Notes: a model not told the origin generated them from the sequence alone. Positions 16,748 to 26,449 are shown, numbered from the stretch's first letter. The stretch: DNA of 64,000 nt from Corynebacterium sp. Marseille-P4321 (GCF_903645305.1 NZ_CAHJXO010000001.1:744001-808000); one strand, 5' to 3'. Numbers and translations: made by a program.

Positions 16748-16972
16748 ATGGAGAAGTCGCTTGTCACCCGAATTGCCTTGGTGTGCGTAGTCGTCGCGCT
16801 CTACCTGGTGGCCAGTCAGACCGGCTGGCAGCCGAAACTGGTCGGCCCGCTCGCTGTCGCTGCCGTCGCGGTGATCATGTTCTGGCCGAAGCGCAAGGAT
16901 GACGCGGAAGGGTCCAAGGTGCCGTCGAGAAGCGAAATGCTGCGTGACATCCGCGAAGAGCAACAGCGGTAG
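16748..16972 (+). CDS. Small two-helix membrane protein, unknown
   Basis: A 74-residue product with hydrophobic stretches at about residues 7-25 (TRIALVCVVVALYLVAS) and 30-47 (KLVGPLAVAAVAVIMFWP), then a charged C-terminal tail (KRKDDAEGSKVPSRSEMLRDIREEQQR). I do not recognise a named family. It lies between the acyltransferase and exoribonuclease genes with 1-8 bp gaps, so it is very likely expressed with them; the comparable mycobacterial locus also has a membrane protein here. Confidence 0.75.
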   Translation: MEKSLVTRIALVCVVVALYLVASQTGWQPKLVGPLAVAAVAVIMFWPKRKDDAEGSKVPSRSEMLRDIREEQQR

Positions 16973-16973
16973 C

Positions 16974-17510
16974 ATGCGGTACTTCTACGACACCGAATTC
17001 ATCGAGGACGGCTCGACGATCGAGCTGGTGTCCATCGGCATCGTGGCCGAGGACGGGCGCGAATACTACGCGGTGTCCAACGAATTCGACGCGTCGCGGG
17101 CGAATAATTGGGTGCGCGAGCACGTGCTGACGAAGCTGCCGCGCACCGACCACCCCGCGTGGAAGGCACCTGCGCAGATCCGCGACGAGGTCTTCGCCTT
17201 CTTCACTGCCTCGCGCACCAAACCAGAGTTGTGGGCGTGGGTTGGGGCCTACGACCACGTGGTGCTTGCCCAGCTGTGGGGCGACATGTCAGGCCTGCCG
17301 GTGGAGCTGCCGCGCTACACCCGGGAGTTGAAGCAGTACTGGGAAATGGCGGGGCGGCCGCGGCTGCCGAAAGTGCCTGAGGACAACCACGACGCGCTCG
17401 TGGACGCGAGACACAACCTGCGGAAGTTCCGTGTGTGCGTCGAGGCGCTGCCGCTCGACCGAAAAGGCGGCGTGAAGGCTTCGGCGAAGCATTCAGTAAA
17501 ACCCCAGTAG
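16974..17510 (+). CDS. 3'-exoribonuclease AS-like (Rv2179c family, DEDDh)
   Basis: A 178-residue DnaQ-fold protein from ATG 16974, one base after the preceding stop. MRYFYDTEFIEDGSTIELVSIGIV contains the DxE metal ligands near residues 6-8; WAWVGAYDHVVLAQLWG holds the middle Asp, and EDNHDALVDARHNLR holds the final His/Asp pair of the DEDD signature. The family (RNase AS, Rv2179c in M. tuberculosis) degrades adenylate-rich RNA 3' ends. The gene lies directly upstream of aroG, as in mycobacteria. Its stop codon falls inside an 11-bp tandem repeat. Confidence 0.85.
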   Translation: MRYFYDTEFIEDGSTIELVSIGIVAEDGREYYAVSNEFDASRANNWVREHVLTKLPRTDHPAWKAPAQIRDEVFAFFTASRTKPELWAWVGAYDHVVLAQLWGDMSGLPVELPRYTRELKQYWEMAGRPRLPKVPEDNHDALVDARHNLRKFRVCVEALPLDRKGGVKASAKHSVKPQ

Positions 17511-17536
17511 TGCGCCAGTAGTGCGCCAGTAATGCG
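17504..17536 (+). repeat. Three tandem 11-bp repeats upstream of aroG
   Basis: CCAGTAGTGCG at 17504-17514 and 17515-17525, then CCAGTAATGCG at 17526-17536. The first copy contains the stop codon of the exoribonuclease gene. The array lies about 36-68 bp upstream of the aroG -10 box. Confidence 0.9.
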
Positions 17537-17550
17537 AGGGTGAAACTTAG

Positions 17551-18972
<1,422 letters not shown>

Positions 18973-19010
18973 CGGGTACTCACGGCCACTCGCGCTGAGA
19001 GAGCCGCAGG

Positions 19011-20393
19011 TTACGTAGGCACGATGATCTGCGGGATCTCTCCGTGCATGCCGGAGCCGAACCACCACGCACCGACGGCCACCGCGCCCACCACAGCCAG
19101 CGCGAAGAGGATGTAGAGCATTAGTCCGAATCCGGAGCGGTTGCTCACCGGTTTCGGCGGGGTAGTCGCGGGCGCCTCCGGCAGGTGCATCGGCGGCTCG
19201 TAGCCACGCGGGGCGGCCGCGGGGGCCTGCTTTATGGCGGGCTGCCGTGTGGCGGGCTGCCCCGCGGGTACCGGGGCCGGGACTGGGGCGGGGGCCGCGC
19301 CGGGTTGCGCCGCGGGCCACTGCGATTGCGCGGGTTTTTCGTGCACCCGCGGTTCGGCTCGTCCGGCGGGGGAGAGGCGCGTCGGCGCGTCGTCACCGGC
19401 TGCGTCGAACTCGGGCTCGCCGGGGAAGAGACGGCGCTCGGCAGCGCGGGTAGACCCTGATGCGCCACCGCTGCTGGAGCTGACAAGCCCGAAGTTGGTT
19501 GGGTGCTCCGCAGCCCGGTTCGCAGCCGCATTGTGCGGGGCGGGCACGACGTAGGCAGGCAGGCCGAGGTCTGCGGCGACGTCGTCGAGGGCAGCGAGGA
19601 ATTCGGCCGCGTCGTGGAAGCGGGCGTGCGGGTCGCGGGAGGTGGCGGTGGCCACGAGCTCGTCGAAAAGCTTCGGCACCCCCTCAATCATCGCGGACGG
19701 CGCCGGTACATCCATGCGCAGGCGTGCGGTGGCGTGCGCGATAGGCGTCTCGCCGGAAAACGGCGTGTGGCCGGTGAGGAGTTCGAAGAGCACCACGCCC
19801 GCGGAGTAGACGTCGCTAGCTTGAGTGATCGGGCTGCCGTCGACCTGCTCTGGGGAGAGGTAGGCGACGGTGCCCACAATCTGGTCGGTCGACGCCGTGG
19901 TTTCGGCGGCGGCGCGCACCAGGCCGAAGTCGGAGAGTTTCACCCGGTTATCGCCGTCGATGAGGATATTGTCCGGTTTGATGTCGCGGTGCACCATGCC
20001 TTTCGCGTGCGCCACGGACAGTCCCGTGAGCATCCCGCGCATCACTGCAGCAGCGGCGTGCGGCGGCATGGGGCCACGCTCGGCGAGCAGTTCGCGCAGG
20101 GTACCGCCGGTGATGAGCTCCATGACCAAAAACACCTGGTCGCCCTGCGCGGAGAAGTCGTAGACATTGACCAGGTTGGGGTGAGAAAGTTGCGCCATCG
20201 CGCGTGCTTCGCGACGAAAGCGGTCCCGGAAGACCGCGTCATGCACGTACTGCTCGTGCATCACCTTGGCCGCGACCTCCCGCCCGAGGCGCGCGTCTAC
20301 ACACCGGTACACCGTAGCCATGCCGCCGCGTGCAATGGCTCGGTCAATGACGTACCTGTCGTCGAGGTACGTGCCGGGTGGGAGTGTCGCCAT
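19011..20393 (-). CDS. pknL: Serine/threonine protein kinase PknL
   Basis: A 460-residue receptor-type Hanks kinase. Residues about 12-275 form the kinase domain: IARGGMATVYRC (glycine-rich loop), AAKVM (catalytic Lys), VHRDIKPDN (catalytic loop), SDFGLV (DFG) and YLSPEQVDG (APE-like). A Pro/Ala-rich juxtamembrane linker of about 150 residues (PAPVPAPVPAGQPATRQPA) follows, then one membrane helix near residues 425-447 and only a 15-residue outer tail, so PASTA domains are absent. The ATG at 20393 was chosen because homology starts there. It faces the Rv2175c-like gene with start codons 25 bp apart; in M. tuberculosis PknL phosphorylates Rv2175c. Confidence 0.92.
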   Translation of the reverse strand: MATLPPGTYLDDRYVIDRAIARGGMATVYRCVDARLGREVAAKVMHEQYVHDAVFRDRFRREARAMAQLSHPNLVNVYDFSAQGDQVFLVMELITGGTLRELLAERGPMPPHAAAAVMRGMLTGLSVAHAKGMVHRDIKPDNILIDGDNRVKLSDFGLVRAAAETTASTDQIVGTVAYLSPEQVDGSPITQASDVYSAGVVLFELLTGHTPFSGETPIAHATARLRMDVPAPSAMIEGVPKLFDELVATATSRDPHARFHDAAEFLAALDDVAADLGLPAYVVPAPHNAAANRAAEHPTNFGLVSSSSGGASGSTRAAERRLFPGEPEFDAAGDDAPTRLSPAGRAEPRVHEKPAQSQWPAAQPGAAPAPVPAPVPAGQPATRQPAIKQAPAAAPRGYEPPMHLPEAPATTPPKPVSNRSGFGLMLYILFALAVVGAVAVGAWWFGSGMHGEIPQIIVPT

Positions 20394-20404
20394 AGCCCTA
20401 AGGG

Positions 20405-20419
20405 TAGAATTACGCGACG
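20405..20419 (+). promoter_or_regulatory. -10 box of the Rv2175c-like gene, predicting a leaderless mRNA
   Basis: TAGAAT at 20405-20410 lies 8 bp before GTG 20419. The corresponding -35 would fall inside the first codons of pknL on the opposite strand, so the two promoters must overlap. Confidence 0.6.
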
Positions 20420-20781
20420 TGAGTGCACAAACGAATCTTGAGCAATTGCTTGCCGACGAAACCCTGCTTGCCCTCCCCGACGTTGCTGAAACGCTCGGCG
20501 TTCCGGTGACCAAAGTGCACGACTACGTAGGCGCGCGCAAGCTCGTGATGTACAAAACGGGCGGCAAAAAATTCATCCCAGCCGCGCTGTTGGGAGAGGA
20601 CGGTTTGAGCAAGTTCGTCTCCGGGGCGATCACGGTGCTTTCCGACGGCGGCTACGACGACGAAGAAATCCTCGCGTTCCTGTTCACCGCCGACGATTCG
20701 TTGCCGGGGCGCCCGGTGGATGCCCTGCACGGCCAGAAGGCGCGCGAGGTTATCCGGCGCGCGCAGGCGATGGCGCTGTAG
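20419..20781 (+). CDS. Rv2175c-like DNA-binding protein, putative PknL substrate
   Basis: A 120-residue protein from GTG 20419 (SAQTNLEQLLADETLLALPDVAETLGVPVTKVHDYVGARKLV). The N-terminal half contains a winged helix-turn-helix-like segment (LPDVAETLGVPVTKVHDYV), and the C-terminal half is a small alpha-helical domain (DDEEILAFLFTADDSLPGRPVDALHGQKAREVIRRAQAMAL). The family is represented by Rv2175c, shown in M. tuberculosis to be phosphorylated by PknL on its N-terminus with loss of DNA binding. Thr and Ser residues at the extreme N-terminus here could serve the same role. It is divergent from pknL and its last 32 bp overlap the 3' end of mptA on the other strand. Confidence 0.85.
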   Translation: MSAQTNLEQLLADETLLALPDVAETLGVPVTKVHDYVGARKLVMYKTGGKKFIPAALLGEDGLSKFVSGAITVLSDGGYDDEEILAFLFTADDSLPGRPVDALHGQKAREVIRRAQAMAL

Positions 20782-22198
20782 TGGCGTCGCGCTCCTGCAC
20801 CCACTTCACCGCGGCGACAGCTGCGATGCCTGCGACCGCGAGGAACCACAGGTCGTATAGGCGGTGATTGCCGCCGCCGTCGAAGGCGAGCGCGACCACC
20901 ACGCTCACCCCGATGAGCAGGTTGACTACCCAGGCAGGTGGGCGGAACGTGCCCGCGAGCGAGAGAATCGATGCGTAGTACCACGGCAGTGTCACCGCGT
21001 TCGCCACGAACGCCACCCCGTAGGCGGCGGTGGCGCCAGCGAGGCCGCGCGCGCCGTAGTCCTCGCCACGACGGGGCCGCATGAGCCACCACACCGCCAC
21101 GAGGCCAGCGAGCATCAGCACGCTGAACACCGTGCGGGTCACTCCAAGCGCGGTGTTGTAGGCGAGGTCCGGCGCGAAAAGCTGCATGAGCGGGGTGAGC
21201 AGTTCCGCCGCCAGCGTGGGCCCGGCCAGCGGGTTGATTACCTTCGAGTTGCCGGTGATTTCCGCCAGCCATCCCCACGACGCGCCGCTGACCCACGTGA
21301 CCAGCTGGATCACAGCGGCAGTTACCGCCACTGACCAGGCGCCTGCGACGAGGAATCGGGCCGGGCGCAGTGTTTTAGCCACCATCATCCACACCACAAA
21401 CGGCAAAGCCACGGCCGCAGTGGCTTTCAGCGACACCGCGAGCGCGATGAGCACCATGCCGGGTGTGAACCACTCAAGGCGCAGGCAGGCGTAGAGGCCA
21501 ACGCACACCAGGCCCACCATCACGGCCTCGTTGTGCATGCCGCCGATGAGGTGCAGAAGCATTACGGGGTTCGCGGCGCCTATCCACAGGGCGAGAGCCG
21601 GGTCGCCGCCGACGGCGCTGGCGATACGGGGCACCGACCACACAATCAACGCGAATCCCGCCAGCGCGATGAGCCGGTAGATCACTAGCCCTGCGGTGAC
21701 ATTGTCGCCCACCAGCGTGGTTACCGCCTTGCCGAGTCCAAGGTGGAGCGGGCCGTACGGGGTGGTGGTGTTGCGCCAATCGTGCGAGACCTCCCAGAGG
21801 TATGGGCCGGGGTTCTCGGCGGCGCCTTGGGTGTAGGGGTCGAAGCCATCGCGAAGCATCGCTCCTTGCATGAGGTAGGAGTACACGTCACGCGACAAAA
21901 TGGGGGCGCTCAGCGCAAGCGGCGCCGCCCACGCCCACGTTGCCCGGCGCAACTCAGTCTGCGTCGGGCGGGCGCGCCAGAGCCACAGCCAGGCAAACAC
22001 CAGGGCCACAATCCCCACGGTCAGTGCGATAGAAAATAGCGCGCGCCCGTGACCGTAGGTAAGGTGCTCCAACCCAGCTGCGCGCATGAGGCCGCCGCGG
22101 TAACGCGTCGCGCCGGCACCAAAGGAACCCACCGCAATGAGCGCGCTCGCGATGACACCCAGCCACACCGGTGAGGAAAGGGGAGAAGGCGCCCGCAT
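20750..22198 (-). CDS. mptA: Alpha-(1->6)-mannopyranosyltransferase MptA (GT-C, polyprenyl-phosphate-mannose dependent)
   Basis: A 482-residue polytopic protein with about 12 hydrophobic segments. The acidic first-loop motif typical of GT-C enzymes is in LSRDVYSYLMQGAMLRDGFDPYTQG. MptA extends the alpha-1,6-mannan core of lipomannan and lipoarabinomannan at the outer membrane-leaflet side, using decaprenyl-phospho-mannose. Synteny with idsA, pknL and the Rv2175c gene matches C. glutamicum and mycobacteria. The ATG at 22198 shares a base with the idsA stop (TGATG), implying coupling; an in-frame GTG at 22201 is an alternative. The C-terminus overlaps the convergent regulator gene by 32 bp. Confidence 0.9.
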   Translation of the reverse strand: MRAPSPLSSPVWLGVIASALIAVGSFGAGATRYRGGLMRAAGLEHLTYGHGRALFSIALTVGIVALVFAWLWLWRARPTQTELRRATWAWAAPLALSAPILSRDVYSYLMQGAMLRDGFDPYTQGAAENPGPYLWEVSHDWRNTTTPYGPLHLGLGKAVTTLVGDNVTAGLVIYRLIALAGFALIVWSVPRIASAVGGDPALALWIGAANPVMLLHLIGGMHNEAVMVGLVCVGLYACLRLEWFTPGMVLIALAVSLKATAAVALPFVVWMMVAKTLRPARFLVAGAWSVAVTAAVIQLVTWVSGASWGWLAEITGNSKVINPLAGPTLAAELLTPLMQLFAPDLAYNTALGVTRTVFSVLMLAGLVAVWWLMRPRRGEDYGARGLAGATAAYGVAFVANAVTLPWYYASILSLAGTFRPPAWVVNLLIGVSVVVALAFDGGGNHRLYDLWFLAVAGIAAVAAVKWVQERDATTAPSPARAG

Positions 22199-23313
22199 CA
22201 CATTTGCCGGTCTGTCGCCTTGCGCGCTAGCGCGGTCAGCGCTTCTGTGACGGGGGCATCTAACCCATCAAGGTACGCCAGGCCAGAGCGAGTGAGCTCC
22301 GAGATGCGCGCCTCCACGGCGTCTTCCGCACCGCTTTCCCGGATGATCTCGGCGAGACGGGCCAGCGTATCCGGGTCGTCGGTCGCCCCGATGCCGGCGC
22401 GCAGCTCTTCGGCCTCCGGCGCATCGCCGAGCAGTTCCAGCGCGGTGGCGTAGAGCACCGTGCGCTTTCCCTCCCGCAGGTCGTCCCCGGCAGGCTTACC
22501 GGTCACCGCCGGGTCACCGAATACGCCAAGGAGATCGTCGCGAAGCTGGAATGCAACGCCGATATCGCGGCCGTAGCCTCGGAACGCCGCAGTGGTGTCC
22601 GCGTCGGCGCCTGCCAACGTGGCACCGAGGTGCAGCGGCCGCTCGACAGTGTACGCAGCAGTTTTGAACCGATTGACCCGGTTGGCCATCTCCTTCGACT
22701 CGCTGCCGCGGCCCTCCAGGGCGATGTCGAGGAGTTGGCCACCGATAACCTCGGTCCGCATACCCACCCACGGTTCGGCGGCACGCTCGAGCGCGGCAGC
22801 CGAGACCCCGGAGTAGCGCCACATGTCCTCTGCCCAGGCGAGGGCGAGATCGCCGAGCAGGATCGCGGTGTTTACGCCGTACACGGAGGCGTCGCCAAGC
22901 AACTGCTCCTGCTTATGCTGGTGCTCGACGGCGCGGTGCACCGTTGGATTACCGCGGCGGGTGTCTGAGGTGTCGATGATGTCGTCGTGTATCAGCGCGC
23001 AAGCCTGGATGAGCTCGAGGGAGCTAAGTGCCCGCATGACCGCCTCGGGGTCCTCGCCGCTGCGTTGTGCACCTCCCGCGCCGATGAAGCCGGCCCAGCC
23101 GTACCGGGGGCGAACGCGCTTGCCGCCGCCCATCACGAAAGCTCGCAGGTGCGCGACCGCCTGCGCCACAGGCTCGCCGATCTCGCGCACCCGTGGTTCG
23201 TGCTCGTCGAAGAATTGAGCAAGATGCTTCTCGACGGCCTCCGGCACCGCCGCCAAATCCATCATCAAGCCGGCATCCGTTCCAGCACCCGATCTAGCAC
23301 CCGATCCAGCCAC
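22198..23313 (-). CDS. idsA: Geranylgeranyl diphosphate synthase (polyprenyl synthetase family)
   Basis: A 371-residue trans-isoprenyl diphosphate synthase. The first aspartate-rich motif is ALIHDDIIDTSDTRRG, the second is QLRDDLLGVFGD, and FVMGGGKRVRPRYGW is the conserved Lys/Arg substrate site. It condenses isopentenyl diphosphate with allylic diphosphates to make C20 precursors for polyprenols, menaquinone and carotenoids. GTG 23313 has AAGGAG 7 bp upstream. The first 15 residues (GSGARSGAGTDAG) come from a short imperfect DNA repeat and look disordered; an ATG pair at MMDLAAV is a fallback start. The gene is coupled to mptA, which needs a polyprenyl-phosphate sugar donor. Confidence 0.92.
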   Translation of the reverse strand: MAGSGARSGAGTDAGLMMDLAAVPEAVEKHLAQFFDEHEPRVREIGEPVAQAVAHLRAFVMGGGKRVRPRYGWAGFIGAGGAQRSGEDPEAVMRALSSLELIQACALIHDDIIDTSDTRRGNPTVHRAVEHQHKQEQLLGDASVYGVNTAILLGDLALAWAEDMWRYSGVSAAALERAAEPWVGMRTEVIGGQLLDIALEGRGSESKEMANRVNRFKTAAYTVERPLHLGATLAGADADTTAAFRGYGRDIGVAFQLRDDLLGVFGDPAVTGKPAGDDLREGKRTVLYATALELLGDAPEAEELRAGIGATDDPDTLARLAEIIRESGAEDAVEARISELTRSGLAYLDGLDAPVTEALTALARKATDRQM

Positions 23314-23356
23314 GTATGCGCTCCTTGGTTACCTCGGCGAAGTGTTGCCCAAAACC

Positions 23357-23959
23357 CTACTGCCCCGCGTCACGTAAATCGTCTCCGCCCGCCGTGTCCA
23401 TATTTTGAGCCACAACGTCGAGTGCGAGGATGGCGAACGGTCGCGCGTCCCCGTCGTAGTGGAAGTGCCGCACTAAATCTTCAAAGCCGAACTTGCGGTA
23501 GAGCGAAAACGCGTTGTTTGCCTCTCCGTCGACCTCCGGGGTGGAAAGGAGTGCCCAGCGGGCCGGGACGCCCCGCAGCAACTCGCGCAGCAAATGCGTA
23601 CCAATGCCTTTGCCCTGGTAAGCGGGCGAGACGTGTACTTCGGCAACCTCAAAGTAATCGGCCAGCATCGTGGTGTGCTGTGTAGTAAGACCGCCGTTTT
23701 GTCGCAGCGCCTTCACTAACTGGCGGTCCCACCAACGTTCCCGTGCCCCGAGGAAACCGTAGGCCACGCCCACTACAGCGCCGTTGTACACCGCCGCCAC
23801 AGCAGTAAACCCGGGCCACGCAACCTCTCCGCGCCACACGCGGATGCGTTGTTGACGGATGGCGGGGGAGTACTCCATTGCCTCCATATAGATATCGACA
23901 AGCGTCGGCACGAGCATCAAAAACTCGGGCTTTGTCAATCGGCGAATCTCTACGGGCAT
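23357..23959 (-). CDS. GNAT-family N-acetyltransferase
   Basis: A 200-residue protein. The acetyl-CoA pyrophosphate-binding motif A is AEVHVSPAYQGKGIGTHLLRELL, followed by WALLSTPEVDGEANNAFSLYRKFGFEDL, the usual motif B with N-x-x-A-x-x-x-Y. Substrate unknown. The ATG at 23959 has GAAGGA upstream. It precedes idsA on the same strand by 43 bp, so it may be cotranscribed, and is divergent from the HEPN-like gene. A similar acetyltransferase gene occurs near idsA in mycobacteria. Confidence 0.85.
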   Translation of the reverse strand: MPVEIRRLTKPEFLMLVPTLVDIYMEAMEYSPAIRQQRIRVWRGEVAWPGFTAVAAVYNGAVVGVAYGFLGARERWWDRQLVKALRQNGGLTTQHTTMLADYFEVAEVHVSPAYQGKGIGTHLLRELLRGVPARWALLSTPEVDGEANNAFSLYRKFGFEDLVRHFHYDGDARPFAILALDVVAQNMDTAGGDDLRDAGQ

Positions 23960-24102
23960 TCCTTCATTGAACTACGTCGACGGGGTGCATGGGTGAGTTT
24001 CGGTCCTGTATCCACGGGTTCGCACAAGTGTTTGACATTGTGGCCTTCCGTGTCGAACGGCTGTTTTAGGGTGTGGGCAATTACAGGAAAGGGGAAGATG
24101 AA

Positions 24103-24537
24103 ATGGGAAGCATAGTTTCCGCCACTACTGGAAAGGCCTACGGTGTCGCGGCCACGTCGTCTCGCGCAGACGCGTTCCTCGATGCGGCTGAAGTTCTCCT
24201 CGTGCAGGCGCAAGAGGATTTCGCGGCAGGCCGGTACGATCTCGCGATGGAGAACGCATATCGCGCCGCGCTGCGGACTGCGGGAGCGTACTGCGCCGGG
24301 TCCGCAGAAATCCGCAAACGCAAGCGCTTGCCCACCAACGCATGGAAGAAGCTTGCGTTGGCAGGTAAAGAAGGCGAGGCGTGGTCTCGTACATTTTCCG
24401 CATTCTCTGCGCTGCGCGGCCGCGTGGCCTCCGGTATTGAGCTCGATCCGGAAGCAGATGTGGTGGGTGAGCTGCTGGGCAACGCCGAGGCGTTCTACCG
24501 TGAACTGCGCCCAGAGGCGGTATCTGGCGTGGCGTAA
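24103..24537 (+). CDS. SAV_6107-type HEPN domain protein
   Basis: A 144-residue protein from ATG 24103 (MGSIVSATTGKAYGVAATSS), preferred to the upstream in-frame GTG because GGAAAGGGGAAG is well placed. The body is helical: SRADAFLDAAEVLLVQAQEDFAAGRYDLAMENAYRAALRTAGAYC fits a HEPN four-helix bundle, the family typical of small actinobacterial proteins near the dcw cluster. The RX4-6H catalytic motif of toxin HEPN RNases is not seen, and no antitoxin partner lies beside it, so a structural or nucleotide-binding role is more likely. Function unknown. Confidence 0.7.
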   Translation: MGSIVSATTGKAYGVAATSSRADAFLDAAEVLLVQAQEDFAAGRYDLAMENAYRAALRTAGAYCAGSAEIRKRKRLPTNAWKKLALAGKEGEAWSRTFSAFSALRGRVASGIELDPEADVVGELLGNAEAFYRELRPEAVSGVA

Positions 24538-24659
24538 CTCCCGCGGCCATGTCGGCGGGCCGGAAAACTCGGCTATAGGGGATTGGGAACAAAGTGGGTA
24601 GCATGTCCGTTAGACCGGTAACGCACCCCATGTTCCAACCGTGACGTTGAGAGGTATCA

Positions 24660-25052
24660 GTGGCCCTATCTGAGCAGGAAATGCGCGCGCTGCGCGAGAT
24701 TGAGCAGTCGCTGCTGGCGGAGGATCCGAAGTTTGGTAGCTCCGTCGAGCGCGAAGTCGGCTATGGCCCGTCCGCGCAGACGGGCAAACTGACCATGCGC
24801 AGTGTGGCGCTTGTGGTGCTTGGCATTGTCCTGCTCCTTGCCGGTGTGGCGCTCGCGTCCTGGAACATGTGGACCGTGGTGATCAGCATCATCGGCTTCG
24901 GTGTCATGCTTGCTGGCGGCATCATGGCGCTTCGCACCCCGGCGTCTGAGGGGCCAGCGAAACGGCAGAACCCCAACGCCGGAAAGCAGCGCTCGCAGCG
25001 CAGCGTGTCAATGGAAGAAAGCTTCCGCCGCCGCTTCGAAGACCGCCAGTAG
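24660..25052 (+). CDS. DUF3040 family membrane protein
   Basis: A 130-residue protein from GTG 24660 with GAGAGG upstream. MALSEQEMRALREIEQSLLAEDPKFGSSV is the conserved DUF3040 head, followed by two hydrophobic helices (about residues 47-63 and 68-90) and a basic tail (RSQRSVSMEESFRRRFEDRQ). DUF3040 proteins are common next to mraZ in actinobacteria; their function is not known. The stop codon TAG at 25050-25052 lies inside the 8-bp target duplication of the IS that follows, so the coding region is intact but the gene is now cut off from its terminator. Confidence 0.88.
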   Translation: MALSEQEMRALREIEQSLLAEDPKFGSSVEREVGYGPSAQTGKLTMRSVALVVLGIVLLLAGVALASWNMWTVVISIIGFGVMLAGGIMALRTPASEGPAKRQNPNAGKQRSQRSVSMEESFRRRFEDRQ

Positions 25053-25053
25053 C
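25046..25053 (+). repeat. Target site duplication, left copy
   Basis: CCAGTAGC, identical to 26442-26449 on the other side of the IS. It includes the TAG stop of the DUF3040 gene. Confidence 0.95.
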
Positions 25054-25078
25054 GGGTTAAACGACAAAATGTGTGTCT
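25054..25078 (+). repeat. IS left terminal inverted repeat
   Basis: 25 bp beginning GGGTTAAACGACAAAATG; a perfect reverse complement of 26417-26441. Confidence 0.95.
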
Positions 25079-25214
25079 AGAATCAGCGATTTATGTGTCC
25101 TGACCTCTAGCGTTGCTGGAAATATATGCTTGCTGGGCTTATATCTGTCCTCTGAGCCGTAAATCCTCGGTGTGGTGCCGGTGATGTGCTACGGGCCGGT
25201 GGTGGCATTAACCA

Positions 25215-26396
25215 ATGCCAAAGAACCGACCCCGCTGCAGCGTGTGCGGCGGCGAAATGAAACGTAACGGACGCACCACAGCACACCGGGCGAGGTGGCG
25301 CTGCAAAACCTGCGGCGCCTCCACCACAAAACGACGCCCAGACATCTCAAACAAGACCGCTTTTGATGCCTTCATCGCCCACGTCACCAGTGGTGAAAGC
25401 TTGGAAACCACTGCCGATAAACTCGGCTACCGCCCGCGCACCCTACAACGCAGGTTTGAACCGTTCTGGCTTATCGACGTGCCTGATCCCACCATCGGAC
25501 ACGACGGGCGTATCTACGACCAGATCTTCATCGACGGCACCTACACCGCCAGCGGGTGCCTCATCGTGGCCGCCACATTGGATCACGTCATCGCCTGGCA
25601 CTGGTGCAAACACGAAACCACCCACGCCTACCAACAACTCCTCGAGCGCATCCCCGCACCCTTAATCGCTGTCATCGACGGCGGACAAGGCGCAGCCAGC
25701 GCCATCAAGACATGCTGGCCTGACACCAAAATCCAACGCTGTCTCGTTCACGCCCAACGCGTCGTGCGCCGCTACACCACATCACGACCGCGCACCGAAG
25801 CAGGACGAGCGATCTACCAACTCGCGCTCAACCTCACCAAAATCACCACCTTGGATCAAGCAGCTCAATGGGGTGTGCAACTACATGAGTTCGGAAACGT
25901 CTACCGCGCCTGGATGGATCAAAAGACGCTGACCAAAGACCCGAAAACCGGCGCGTGGACACGCGAGTGGACACACGCCAACGTGCGCAAGGCCTACAAC
26001 AGTCTCAACCACCTCTGGCGCAACCAACTGCTGTTCGTCTACCTCGACCCACCCGACAGTGTGCTCGATGTCAGCCGGATCAAATCGACCACCAACAGCC
26101 TGGAAGGCGGCATCAACGCCCAACTGAAACTGCTGGCCCGCACCCACCGCGGCAGATCCGGGGAGCATCAGCGTCGGATGCTGGAGTGGTGGCTGTATCT
26201 GAAAACGGAACTGCCTGACGATCCTGTTGAGATCGCCAGGCAGTCCAACTGGGGCCAGGACCAACTCGCCAAAGTATCCACCCTGACCCACAACGAGAAC
26301 CAAGCCGACCACGAAACCGGACGACCAGCCCTCTACGACAACGCTATCGACACCAACTACACACACTCAATCGGCATCCGAAAAGGCCACATCTAA
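25215..26396 (+). CDS. IS1249-family transposase
   Basis: A 393-residue DDE transposase. The N-terminus has two CxxC pairs, CSVCGGEMKRNG and WRCKTCGAST, forming a probable zinc-binding DNA-recognition module, followed by an HTH-like stretch (ETTADKLGYRPRTLQRRF). Catalytic acidic residues are Asp107 in IFIDGTY, Asp155 in AVIDGGQGA, and Glu297 in TTNSLEGGINAQ. The domain order and the C-terminal RRMLEWWLYLKTE match IS1249-type elements of corynebacteria. Codon use is C/A-ending and looks different from the G/C-rich host genes either side. Confidence 0.92.
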   Translation: MPKNRPRCSVCGGEMKRNGRTTAHRARWRCKTCGASTTKRRPDISNKTAFDAFIAHVTSGESLETTADKLGYRPRTLQRRFEPFWLIDVPDPTIGHDGRIYDQIFIDGTYTASGCLIVAATLDHVIAWHWCKHETTHAYQQLLERIPAPLIAVIDGGQGAASAIKTCWPDTKIQRCLVHAQRVVRRYTTSRPRTEAGRAIYQLALNLTKITTLDQAAQWGVQLHEFGNVYRAWMDQKTLTKDPKTGAWTREWTHANVRKAYNSLNHLWRNQLLFVYLDPPDSVLDVSRIKSTTNSLEGGINAQLKLLARTHRGRSGEHQRRMLEWWLYLKTELPDDPVEIARQSNWGQDQLAKVSTLTHNENQADHETGRPALYDNAIDTNYTHSIGIRKGHI

Positions 26397-26416
26397 CCCC
26401 GCGACACGCCGGAGTC

Positions 26417-26441
26417 AGACACACATTTTGTCGTTTAACCC
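26417..26441 (-). repeat. IS right terminal inverted repeat
   Basis: The exact reverse complement of the left 25-bp end; transposition junction at 26441/26442. Confidence 0.95.
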
Positions 26442-26449
26442 CCAGTAGC
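26442..26449 (+). repeat. Target site duplication, right copy
   Basis: CCAGTAGC, matching 25046-25053. Confidence 0.95.

Larger units (their letters stand above)
25054..26441 (+). mobile_element. IS1249-like insertion sequence (IS256-group), complete
   Basis: A 1388-bp element bounded by perfect 25-bp inverted repeats (25054-25078 and 26417-26441) and flanked by identical 8-bp direct repeats CCAGTAGC. It holds one full-length transposase gene, with no frameshift. The 8-bp duplication agrees with the IS256 group, to which IS1249 of corynebacteria belongs. Intact ends, intact gene and perfect duplication point to recent insertion. A TAGAAT box at 25078-25083 may be part of its own promoter. 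Confidence 0.93.

Noticed and set aside
17504-17536. Short tandem repeats as a CRISPR array
   Set aside because: Units are 11 bp and directly adjacent with no spacers; no cas gene is present in the window.
24103-24537. HEPN-like protein as a toxin-antitoxin module
   Set aside because: No RX4-6H motif and no adjacent MNT or other antitoxin gene.
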